DNA from: Branchiostoma lanceolatum
Taxonomy: Eukaryota; Chordata; Leptocardii; Amphioxiformes; Branchiostomatidae
Length of the DNA: 64,000 bases
Direction of reading: 5' to 3'
Assembly: GCF_035083965.1 (NCBI RefSeq)
Contig: NC_089739.1
Span: 5,524,198-5,588,197, forward strand
This document shows, piece by piece, positions 22,367 through 34,200 of this stretch. The stretch's first letter is position 1; each line of letters opens with the position of its first letter. The position numbers were made by a program, and so were the translations under genes. The notes under the pieces are model-generated. The model was not told where the DNA came from. It saw nothing but the letters and a program-made list of their open reading frames with translations, and did not search any database.

Positions 22367-23854
22367 TGTTCAAAGGAGAATCAAGACGTTGATTATTTTC
22401 TTAAATAATTCAGTTTAAACCAATAAATCACATTATAGTTTCTTATCTAGTACTTACACATGGCGTCACAGCCAATTATAGCCAGCAGAATACAACATTA
22501 TTGCCGGAAGTACGTTATTTTAAAAGTTTGATCTACAAAGCTATCCTTTTTTTTGGATTAGGAATCGATCTTTATTATAAAAATGGCAGACTTATCAATC
22601 TGAATTTTCTCAGTAATCACATAGTTTAGCTTCATAAGATCTGCATATAAAATCACAATTATAGCCTTTATCAAACACTGAACGGTATTTTATCGTAAAA
22701 GTGTGTTCTCAGTTACGTAACCAATGATGTACACCCTTTAAAAGCATATTGGTAAGTGCGTATATGCATACATGTAGAATTATCCACCGCTACCCTTAAT
22801 AATTTGAGCTAGCGGTTTATGTCAAAAGTTGGTCATACCTCAGTCTTTACCAGACTGTCTACGATGGCTAATATGGAGAAAGACTTACCCGGGAAGTTAG
22901 GCTACCGATAGGGGTTGACGGGGGTGGTGGGCGGTGTTGGTGGCCAATGTAACCTTACCGTGGACTGATCCGTCTGGGCCAACCATTACTTTTTTTGCCG
23001 AATTCTACGACCCGTGCTCTCGTAGGAAGGCCTGGTGGAGGCTATATAATAGTCATGTCTAGCCTCCCTTGCAGGCTCTATGAGCGGCAATTTTTGCTTG
23101 TCAGTTTTGATTCTACCCGGTTTCTTGTAAGACTCCTGATATAGCGCCTTAAAATAACTAATATACAATCAGCGATGACATACAACCAAACAGCACATTA
23201 TAAGCCAAAGAAGAATACATTCTTTGCCTTTCTGGAGGATATGTCGTATTTATTCAACAAAGCGTATGTCGTAGTCGGTGAACCTGTATAGTTCATGAAA
23301 ATTCCATATTGTTAAATAAAGACAAAATATAACAAACAATGGCGTCGCCATCGTACGATTTCGTGGCGTAACAACAGCACTGAACTCACACACACACAAA
23401 GAGGTATTCAGTTACGGCCCGGTGTGATTTGTTGTGTTTGTTAGTTTTGTTGATGCTGATGTATCTTTTAGATCGGATGTAAAGACCGCCCCCCTCCCAC
23501 GCTGTCCGCCATTTTGTTGGGCGCTGATCGATCATTTTACCTTTATGTTTGTCCGTATCGCCACGTAGGACGGAGAAGTATTATCATCTCACCGATAAGG
23601 TCAGCAAATGATTTCCTTTTCCTTTTTTTCCATATAGAATAGGAAACTCATTTTTTCCCATGTTCGAAGGGTAGTTTCTTCTCAGAAGATAAGTGGCACT
23701 TTTTTCACTGCTCCCCTCCCCCTTTTACGTGAATTATTTTGTGCCAATCAATTTGAATTTACAATTGGCCTGTTCTCCTATAAGATATTCGTATCATGTT
23801 GAAAACATAGCCTAATATCTTCACGACAAGATGATGATTATGAAAAATACAGTT

Positions 23855-24240
23855 TGAAGTTTCTATTACAGTCTAGAGTATATAACGCATAGAAGCGCTA
23901 AACGTGAGGTGTCTTGTTATTTTTTGACCCGCTCTTCTTAGTAACACGAGTAAGACACATCATAATCATTTTCGTAGCAAAGCAAATAGCATGTTTCCTA
24001 TTTACATTGTCATACCATGTTTCATATCCACATATTCCTAGTTAGAATTACAGTTTAAGGTCTGTATTACATTTTTACATTAAAAAACATGTAAAACGCA
24101 TAGAACCGTTCAGTTGTGTAGGTGTCTTGTTATTTTTTGGGCTGCTCTCCTTCGTAACACAAGTAAGACCTAACATTCCATAACCATTTTCGTATCTAAA
24201 CAAAACATGTTTCCTATTTACGTTTCCAACAACCGTAACT
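23855..24240. repeat. Diverged ~200-bp tandem duplication upstream of gene 2
   Basis: Copy 1 (about 23855-24015) and copy 2 (about 24060-24225) share ACGCATAGAA, GGTGTCTTGTTATTTTTTG, GTAACACRAGTAAGAC, ATTTTCGTA and CATGTTTCCTATTTAC in order. Copies differ by many substitutions, so the event is old. Confidence 0.8.
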
Positions 24241-24711
24241 GTAGAGACTAAGGGGTGCGTTTCATGGTGTTTGAGGTGTTTCATGGTGTTAAGAGTGCTA
24301 GCATGTCATCGGTAGAAAAGAAGATTTCCAATATTGTTGCCAAGGGTTTTCACTAGCACCCTTTTCGATATTCCCACGGCATCGTCTTCGGTGGTGATCA
24401 GAGGTGTAGATTTACACGATGTGTTTACTTCGTACCGTGTTGAAACGCCTTCCATTTACTGGAAACAGTTTGTTTCTAGAATAAGTTGCAATTTACGCAT
24501 ACGACTTCTCAAACCTTCTGATTTTGAGGTTAAATGGATAAAATGGCCTGAAATTAGATTAGATTAAAACAATGTACTAGGAGGGGGGCGCTTTGACTGT
24601 TTATTCATTGCTTGGATTATTGCCAGTTAGCGTGTATGCAGTTGGGCCACTGTAGGCGCGCTTGTATCATGGTGGTGATTCCACAAAATGGGTCAATTCT
24701 GGTTTGTTGTG

Positions 24712-24721
24712 TATATAAAAG
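24712..24721 (+). promoter_or_regulatory. Candidate TATA box of gene 2
   Basis: TATATAAAAG lies 534 bp upstream of the gene 2 ATG, with a pyrimidine-rich TTTCTTCCCTCTTT about 25 bp downstream that could hold the start site. A possible 62-nt 5' UTR intron follows (donor CAT|GTAAGTGG at 25114, acceptor TTTTTCTACAG ending at 25175). Placement is inference. Confidence 0.4.
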
Positions 24722-25202
24722 TGCAAATGTCAAATTTCTTCCCTCTTTAGGTTTAGAGTGGCTACAACTTCAGACATAGCGAAGCTGAGAGTTCCGTACG
24801 CGTTCGTCACTAATGCCATTTTGATCTAAGGGAGACTAAATAGCTTTTTCAACCCGTGCCTCACAGTGTAGAATATTATTGTCAGTTTGTATGGTTTTAT
24901 AATTGATAATATTCAGTAGGCCTAGCTCTAGATTAGATCTTTTTTTACCTACTAAGTTCTTGACGTACTACTAGAGGACCCTTCAGTAATCAAAAGTTCC
25001 CACGGTCTTTTATAAGTACATATTTAAGTGGTTTTACTTGTATCTTATATCCCGCTGTTTTTCCGAGTCAACTTAGCTGTAATTCTGCATGCACATATTC
25101 TCTACATGCACATGTAAGTGGGGATAGACGAAATCAACAGAAATAAACTTAAAATCTTCCATTCTTTTTCTACAGCGTGTTAAAGACATTTTTGACTTGT
25201 GG

Positions 25203-25231
25203 CTTGAATATCGTTTAAAGAGATATTCAAG
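25203..25231 (+). promoter_or_regulatory. 5' UTR hairpin just upstream of the gene 2 start codon
   Basis: CTTGAATATC and GATATTCAAG form a perfect 10-bp stem around a 9-nt loop (GTTTAAAGA). The 3' arm ends 14 nt before the ATG, inside the probable 5' UTR exon starting at 25176. A stem this close to the start could affect initiation; this is not shown. Confidence 0.5.
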
Positions 25232-25245
25232 TTTTTAAACGCGCC

Positions 25246-28200
25246 ATGGAAAGTGAACAGCTCTGGGTCAAAGCACCCGGAAATGGCGATCGAAACATTC
25301 CCCGCATCGTTCACCACTATCATCCGGGTCCTGTAGATGACGTCATGAACGAAACAGCACACAGCGCAGCCGCAGAAGCCCTGAGCAGCCCTGTCCCGGA
25401 AGTGAAAGTAGTAGAAGTGGGGGAAGAGGAGGATGTGAGATGCGGAGTTTTGTGTTGCAAACCAAGGTAAGAAAACGTGTATTCAGTTTTTATCATTTTG
25501 ATCAGATGTCGTCTTCTAGTTCTTCAGTTATGTTTCTCAAATCGTTTTAATTAGCATAATTTTAAACAGTATGTTTCAATTTACATCGAAGGCTGAATAA
25601 CAGTCTTCTTCAAATTATCCATCATGGTCTTTAACAGTTACGCTTGTGTAGTCTGAATACACTATGTTCAACGACAAGAAATAAGATGAAGCGGGTTCTT
25701 TAAGACTTAAAAGTCGGTACTTTAAGACTTAAAACCCCGTTTAATGAGACTGTTATCGAGACTGAAAATTGACATTGAAATATAATCATGACTACTCTTT
25801 AAACGAAAAATTGATATCATAATTTGCTTTAGACTCCGGGGGTATGTTGGTGTAAAAGGTTGATATTGGGTTTTCATTCATTTCTCTCGCGTAATTTACT
25901 ACTTTTGCTGTTTTTCTGTAGATGGGCATCATACTTTGCTAACCCGAAGCTGTTTGCCTTGGTGTGGTGCATCGGACTGCTGCTGAACTCCGGTGGAGGG
26001 AGTGGCTACCTAAACGGGGTTCTGGCCACCATTGAGAAAATGTAGATGTCTTTATATCTTTTTCGTGCTTTCATTTCAATACACTGATCGTTTTAGGACA
26101 AGCACAAAATGGTGAGACCGCATTGAGGGAGAAACATTTTGACAATAAATGAAAAAAACAAACAAACAAACAAACAAACAAACAAAGAAACAGGCCTGGG
26201 CCAAAGAATTTTAAAAGATTGATCCATTAGTTTTTAGAAACAGGTCATAATAACAGATAAGGTGGTTTTATTTTGATTACAAAATGCATCAATTCTATTT
26301 GTATATCAGAGGCAAACTGAGCAGTTTTGTTTTGCGTTCGGATCAATTGATAGATGTGTTTTCAAATAGGGAGAGGCACATGATACACCTTTAACACAAT
26401 AACAATAGGACTGTTTGGGGCTGGTTCGAAAATTGAAACAGTGAAACACGGAAAACAAGGTAGTATTTGATGAAAGAAACAGAAGAATAACTCAAAATGA
26501 AAGAAACGGAGATGATTTGGTCAACTGCGCTTTGGTACGGTTACAGAAGATTCGGATACCTCTCCGGTAAAAGCCGAAGTAATGTAACGTTACCTTTTTA
26601 TGACTCCTAAAGGGTAGTCTTGACGTGTATTATCATATTATTGCCTCTAGGTTTGAACTCAAAAGCAGCGATCTTGGCATCATTGCGGCGGCAACCGATG
26701 TGGGAAGCCTCATGGCATTGCTGTTTGTTACATACTACGGGGGGAAATCTGGAGCGAGCAGGCCAAAGTACATAGGTATGATTGTGCATTCCTTTAATTC
26801 AAACTACGGCCTTCAATAATATGACTCAGGAAAGAGGCTCTATCATATACTTCAAGATGTCAAAAATCTATTAGTAAGTGTTTTTCTGAGACTATCGTGT
26901 CAGTTAACATCACCATTGAAACACCCCCTTACACGTAGCTTTGAATTCTTGAATATGAGAGTAACACATTTTATCCTTCTTCCCTAAGGTTACCGTATTT
27001 CTTTGTTAACACAAAATGTATTATTTTATGGCGTTACTGTATTACATCTACGTCTTCATATACCAAATTTGTATTATATGTGAAAATGTATGCTTAGTTT
27101 GTTGATTTGCCATTATGTGTTATGATTTATTCGAATGCATTTTTTGTGGTCTTTGACCTATTCTAAACTTTGTGCCATATTTAGGTGTAGGTCTACTAGT
27201 CATGGCGATTGGTCAAGCCCTGTCAGGCTTGCCTCACTTCCTTGCGCCTGCGTACGACATCGATCCTCAGAGCGTAGCCAATCAGACCATGCAGACCCCC
27301 AAGGTACGAGCTCAAATCATTTTACATCCGGGCACTTAATACTGTTGCCACTGGTCTTATATAATTGGTTGTGGTCACATGATACCTGAAGATTCGTTTA
27401 ATTTCGTTCCTGAAACATTTCGACAAACGTTTGTCACGACTGATACATTTTATATCATTCATCATCACAACTTTACAAGCGGTCCCTAGGTTAATTTGTT
27501 TTATTATGATTCATTTTTCTGGAGTGATACTTCTATGTTGGCATCATTTATCTAAGACTTGTAAGAAAGTACTACTAAAGAAGGTTGCACCATACCATTT
27601 CACATATATAAGTATTTCACATAAGTATTTCCGCCTTAAGTGTGGAAATGATATAATAATTTGTATGATTTGCCAAAAAATTGGCCCTTTGTTTACCGCT
27701 ATGGTATTTCATGTGTGCGCGCGTGTGCATGTAGATGCGTGCGGGTGTGCACATGAATGTTTGTGTATGCGCGCGCGTGTGTATTTGTGTGCATCCTACA
27801 TTGTATATAACATCACAAACACTTTGAACCTTGAACATTGAACGAGGACATCTCTGATGTCATCTCGGGAGACAATGAGTCCTTCTGCACCACTCAGTCC
27901 GGTCTTCCATTAGCGATCTCAGCTCTGTTGTTGAAATGTCACTGAGCCCAGCATCCCTTTTTAGATTGTCGATGAGGGTTGTGCGTCTCCTGCCCCTTTT
28001 TCTCCTTCCCTCTGTTGGCTCCCAGAGGATAAGCTGGCTGGCTGTCAGCTCGGTATGCCGGACGCAGTGTCCAGACAGTGCCATCCAACACTTTACCTTT
28101 ATCAGAAACCATACAATATACTACTATAACTTGATAGCTCTTGTTTTCTAGGACGTTTGCCTGGTTAACGAAACGAGATCGGACTGTACACAGGAGCAGG

Positions 28201-31200
28201 CGGCAGCAGTGTCAGCCCAGGGCGGCTATTATGCTCTTCTCGTGATAGGCCAGGTACGTAGTGAGGCCAATAGGCGACACTCCAGTAATCCGCGCAGGCG
28301 CAGAAGGCCAACTATAGGATTGGTACCCTTGGTAAAAGTAGCTGTAAAGTGGATATATTGGTATTTCTGAGCTGTATGTTACAGGTAAGGGTTTCTTCCT
28401 TCTAATTGTGTTGAAAAATCAGACTTTCATCCATGTTTGTGGTGTCTGTAGGCAGTAGACTTTTGGTGTTTTTGTGTGATTATCAGGTAGAGAAGGAGGT
28501 CAAAGGTCAATTTTTGTAAACAGGGCCAGATTCGTAGGGTTTGTGCCGATTAGATTAGAAAATTATGCTCCAGATTGAAACTTTGGAGGCCTGACAGCCC
28601 TACCAATGCATGTTTTTTATGGACTAAAACTCAGGTAGGTGACTTTTGACAGCCTGTTTCTTACATGATCACCATGTATTAAGATAGAAAGCTTGATTAC
28701 GCTTCTATGGCCAACAGGGAATGCCATGATCCTTTCTTACGCAACTCTCGAGCGATCCCGCCATGCTATACTCTCGCGAGAGTTTGGTTTCAAAATGGGG
28801 TGCGAAAACGGTATGCCCTAAAAAAAGGGTTGTGTTTCCGGTTACGGTCTTGGGAAAATTCGGGTTAGTGGGGAGGGATTGCCTTTTCTTCTAAATTTCA
28901 ATTTCTTTTTATATTTCTTCCAATGTTATCCAAGTAATACAGTCTAACAATATAAAACTTAATGCATCAGGACACTGTAATTTATAAATATATATTGTAC
29001 ATGCACATATATAGTGATAAAGTATAATGTTCAATTTCTAACAATTCTGATATCGATCGAATACTGCAAATAACAAAAACGTCATATATGTAGATATTAA
29101 AGGAATTAGTCATAATGAAGATAGCACATTTTGTAACATAATTATAGTGATAAGAATGGGAGTATTCTGCGTCATATCGTTTATGAGTTGAGCAAAAGTT
29201 GAAGTGTGGATCCATCATGTATCGCTTTTCTGTACCTCTGCAGATCATTTTCGGAGCGGGCACCGCGCCTTTGTTTCCCCTGGGAACGACGTACATTGAT
29301 GATCACGTGAGGAAGGAAAGCACGGCAGTGTACTTTGGTAAGTTGGTTTTTCGTATTTCTAGGTAAAGGTAAAAGGTACTCCCATAGCCTTTTTGAGGCC
29401 ATCGGGGCAGTGGGTTGTAATCCGCTGTGCCTAGGACACGGTATCACAAGGCGGAGCCAAAACCTATCCTTCTACCGCCTTTTACCTCCAAAACCTAAGT
29501 CAGGTATCAATTTTTACACATGAATGGAGTGGGAAAAGTTGTGTGAATTGCCTTTCTCAAGGGCACAGGATCTAAAACTGGTGGCATGTCAGGATATTCT
29601 AACTCAGGACCTCACGGTTCTGGGCTAAACGCCCTTAACGTTAAGCCAACACGATGCCACTAATCGCATTTCTACCGACGTTTAAAACAGTTTTAAGCAC
29701 CGTGTTTGCATTCTTACAACATACGTCATCATAATAAAGTAGGTTATTATAAGTCATTAGGTCTAACATTAATCTTCTTTTTAAAGACTTCTTCAAGACA
29801 TCCTAAATTTTCTTTACCTCATTAACATATCTATTCAGAGTTTTGGTAAAAAACCTGGTGTTCTCAGTCCTATCGTTAGTCACTGACGAAAGACAGTGGA
29901 TACTGTCTGAAACGTCTGACTGTTTCAAAATCTTATCCAGTTGTTTGAGTAATTATTTTTGGCGTATTAGGTCTAAAATGCCATTCATGGTTTGTTTTAG
30001 AAATAACTGGAAAAAATAACAAGAAACACACAGATCAAAAGCAACACATCCGTTTTTATAAATAAACTGTTCTCCGACAAGAATTGCCTCACCGGAATTT
30101 TCGACCGAATCAATCGGCCTTGTTCAGCTATCTGACACGTCAGCATTGGGTCAAAGTCTGCCGGAAGTCGGTATCGCCCCCCCCCCCCGTCCCGGTTAAC
30201 CGGTTGAGAGAGTGTTGATGTAGATAGTCTCCGGACAAACTTTGACCCGGAGCTGACGTCACACCCGCGTAGAAAGCGCATGCCCACAGCATTACGTTAG
30301 GATCAGACAGCTGAAGAAGACCAACTGGTTCGGTCGAAAATTCCGGGTAATCAATTCTTTGAGTAGGAAAACAGGTTATTTGTCATTAATATGCAACTTA
30401 TCAACTCAGATGAACTTTCATTCATCCAGGAATAGCCTACAGCATCCTCGTCGCCGGGGGAGCGGTGGGGATGCTGATGAGCTCGTACCTGCTCAAGCTG
30501 TACGTGGACATGGACAAGGGCGTCGACCCCTCGTATCTAGGGTTGACGCCTAACAACCCTCTGTGGGTGGGTGCTTGGTGGGCTGGGTTCTTCCTCACTG
30601 GGGCCGCTATGGTGGTCACTGCCTTTAGCGTATTCTTCTTTCCAGTAGGTGGGTTGTCTCGCATTCTACAGATGTATTTGCATAGATCGTTGAGCTGTTT
30701 GTGAATTGTTTGCTCTCTGAATCTTTATTACTTTGCATTATATTACTCTTAACATTGAGCTTAATTCCTTCCAAACTTCACAGCAATGAAGAAACCACGA
30801 GAACGCGTGAACATTGATGACGATGACGGCATAGAAGAGACGAAACGTATGCTGTTAATGTCCGAGATGGAAGATGGTCCACCTGCATTGGACTCTACTC
30901 GTGGGCTCTGGGAGCAGCTCAAAGGTACCATAACCCTTCTTGTCGTTAACAATATTGTATTCTTTATGCAGCAGAAGTGATATATTGCTTAATTGCCATT
31001 GGCTTTAAATGAAAGCATATCATTTTAACCTCCGTATATCGAGAATTTATCTTAGGCCTGTCTGGATGTTTGTGTCCTTGTTATTAGAATACACTGTCAG
31101 TAGAGTGGCAGGAAGTGAGTGAATGGGAAGATGGTGTCACCGCAAAGGTCAGACTTTCGGAAGTGACAGGAAATAGAGTTCAAAGGTGGAAGAATGGGTC

Positions 31201-34200
31201 GTTTATCAGACATTCCAGGTCATGGGGTTAATTTGCATGCTTGTTTGTTTGTTTCTAAGCGCGTTGCATTGTGTACGGCAATAGAGAAATTCATTGAAAT
31301 GTTGATCACCGTCACAGTTGGACCTTCATACGAGTTTTCATGTTTGTCGTTCTTATCTAGAAATGTTCTCCAGCTTGAAAGTGATCCTGACCAACCCCAC
31401 ATTCATGTGTTCCGCTGCCTCTCTCGTAACGATGGTCAGTGGCTTGGGCGGATCCACATTTATGCCAAAATACATAGAGACTCAATTTGGAGTCCCCAAA
31501 ATGCAAGCCAACTTTCTCATTGGTAAATTATGCATTTCTACTTTCTTTACCGATTGTTTGATCTACTTTTCATTTGTACTCATTTCATGACCATCTTTGT
31601 ATTTTATCTATGTTTTCTTAATCACTGTAATTAATCATTTTGGTTTGTACTATATTTCATCATGTGTATGATTTAATCTGCATATGGTTATGGTAGCTTG
31701 CATTTTGCAGGTGGAGTATGTCCTGTATAAGAAATACTACGATCCTATTGTCGGCACCTCACAGATACTGTCTTAATGAATAGATAAATAAATAAATAAA
31801 TAAATAGATAGATTAATAAGATATGCAAGATATTTGTCCTTACGTAGGAGCAAGTCATATACATATGATATACATATGATTTGAAATTACCATGCTTGAA
31901 TTACCATGCTTGTTAACATTAGAAGCTATTTTTCAGTATCAAGGCTGATAAAGAATAATTACCTTCAACGACAGCTTAAATTTTCCTTGTCTACATTAAG
32001 TAGAGTGACAAAAGATTATGTTTGTTCATAAATAACGTAGAGTTCTTTTTTTTTTCTCTGTAGCTGTCGTCCTTCTACCGTGTACCCTGGTTGGTATTCT
32101 GGGTTCGGCAGTCATTATCAGGACGTTTAAGCTGACCGCTCGCCAGTGTCTGTACATGGCCGCACTGTGCACCGCCCTGGGTCTCATACCGGGTATCTCC
32201 TTACACTTCATCGCGTGTCCGCCGACTCCCGTGGCGGGGGTCACCATACCGTATGGTTACAGGTAACTGTGTTAGACCTCCGTGAATAATATCACCAGGT
32301 TGCAAAATCATTGGATAAGAAGGTTCTTTATTCACATCTTTATGCAATCAAAAGTCGACTATTACTTGAAATGTTGTAAGGGCAAAACTGACTTGTACTA
32401 TCTCACACTGCACTTTCATATTCTGCAAGCAAAATGTTCTTATGCGAATGTTTTAATTTGCACTACCTCAACCTCTAGATTTCCAAACAATTACCCAACA
32501 ACATTAGGCAAATTACTTTCATGACTCGTGATTCCAGAAGTAGGTCAGGGGTAGCCTGTATCGTCCTCCGTCTCGACCGGCATGTCATTTACCGTTCCAT
32601 ACCCACCCAACAGCCCCTACCTGCCGAACGCACCCCGCATCACGGACGGGGACATCAACCTGCTCTCCCCATGCAACTCGGACTGTAGCTGCAGTCTGGA
32701 GAAGTACAGTCCGGTGTGCGGTATAGATGGCGTTACCTACTTCTCGGGCTGCCACGCAGGCTGCACCGACAAGCAGACCTTCATACACCCGATGGGTATC
32801 CGTCTATCTGTGAGCACCATCTTCCTTGATATGATTTAGATAACTTGGATACCGTAACAAACGTCTTGTGTCTACGGGCAGGACGCACACTCTACTACAA
32901 ATAGATATAGAATTATCTTAACCCTCCTACACCCGATTGGCATCCGTCTATCTGTGACCACCATCTTCCTTGATATAATTCAGATAACTTAGATGCCGTA
33001 ACAAACGTTTTGTGGCTACGCGTAGGACGCACATTTTACTACCCTTAGACATAGAATTATTTCAAACAGGAGGCGCTATTCCGGTCTAATAAGCTGTTCC
33101 TGTTTAAGACAGAGTACAGAGAATCTGAAATCTTTTTGAAAAAATGTGGTTCTTCTGTAGAAATACTGAAAGAATGTTTGTCGTTCACTGTTGTCTGCAG
33201 AACTTCTCAAGTTGCAGCTGCCTTGCAAAACTGCCATTGGAAGTTCTGATGAAGATTGCTGGAAAGTCTAAAAGACCAGGACAGTCAGCTGGAGGAAAGA
33301 TGCCAGGTGGCAACCCAATGCCAGGTAGCAACCCGGTGCCAGGTAGCAACCCAATGCCAGGTGGAAACCCAATGCCAGGCGGCAACCCGATGCCAGGCGG
33401 AAATCCGATGCCAGGTGGCAACCCGATGCCAGGCGGAAACCCGATGCCAGGTGGAAACCCGATGCCAGGTGGTAACCCGATGCCAGGCGGCAACCCGATA
33501 CCAGGTGGTAACCCGATGCCAGGCGGCAACCCGACGCCAGGTGGTAACCCGATGCCAGGTGGTAACCCAATGCCAGGCGGAAACCCGATGCCAGGCGGCA
33601 ACCCGATGCCAGGCGGCAACCCAATGCCAGGTGGTAACCCAATGCCAGGTAGCAACCCGATGCCAGGTGGCAACTCGATACCAGGTGGCAACCCAGTGTC
33701 GTCAACGCCTGAAAAGAGTCCAGGAAAACCTTCAGGCGTTCCTACTGGCACCGGTCAAGGAATGCCAAATATACCGATGCCCGCCATGCCCAGTTTTGCC
33801 ATCGGAGTTCCTTGTCCACAGAGCTGCAACAAGTTGATGACTGGCTACATTCCCGCTATGGCCGCTTCAATCGTCCTTGGCGTTGGTGCATTGGTGCCCT
33901 TACTACTGGCTACTCTAAGGTGCCTTACTTTACATTGTCGGTCAGGTCTAAGACTAAAATATGCCATCTAGCGTATGCTTTGTGTTTTGTTCGCAAGTCT
34001 TCGTTAAACTGTGTACATTCGTAAGAGTAAGAAAGAACCACGATTTCAGGATTGATTGTGTTCTACCAAAGTCTAATGTTGCGGCGGATTGAATAAAGAT
34101 TCATGTTGATCTTTTGATACTTTTTTCACAATAGGTCCCTTACACCTGAGACGAAATCATTTGGGATGGGCGTGGCGATGTTAATGATGAGACTTTTGGG

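Larger units (their letters stand above)
21262..24710. other. 3' UTR of gene 1 and intergenic spacer
   Basis: A+T-rich sequence without coding exons. The first good AATAAA after the gene 1 stop is at 22361-22366, with others at about 22424 and 23313. A diverged tandem duplication lies at 23855-24240. Nothing else recognisable. Confidence 0.6.

Noticed and set aside
33185-33837. Antisense and +1 ORFs (188, 145, 193 aa) at the PMPGGN array
   Set aside because: The 18-bp unit is open in several frames. Only the frame continuous with the Kazal exon and TM10 fits the gene.
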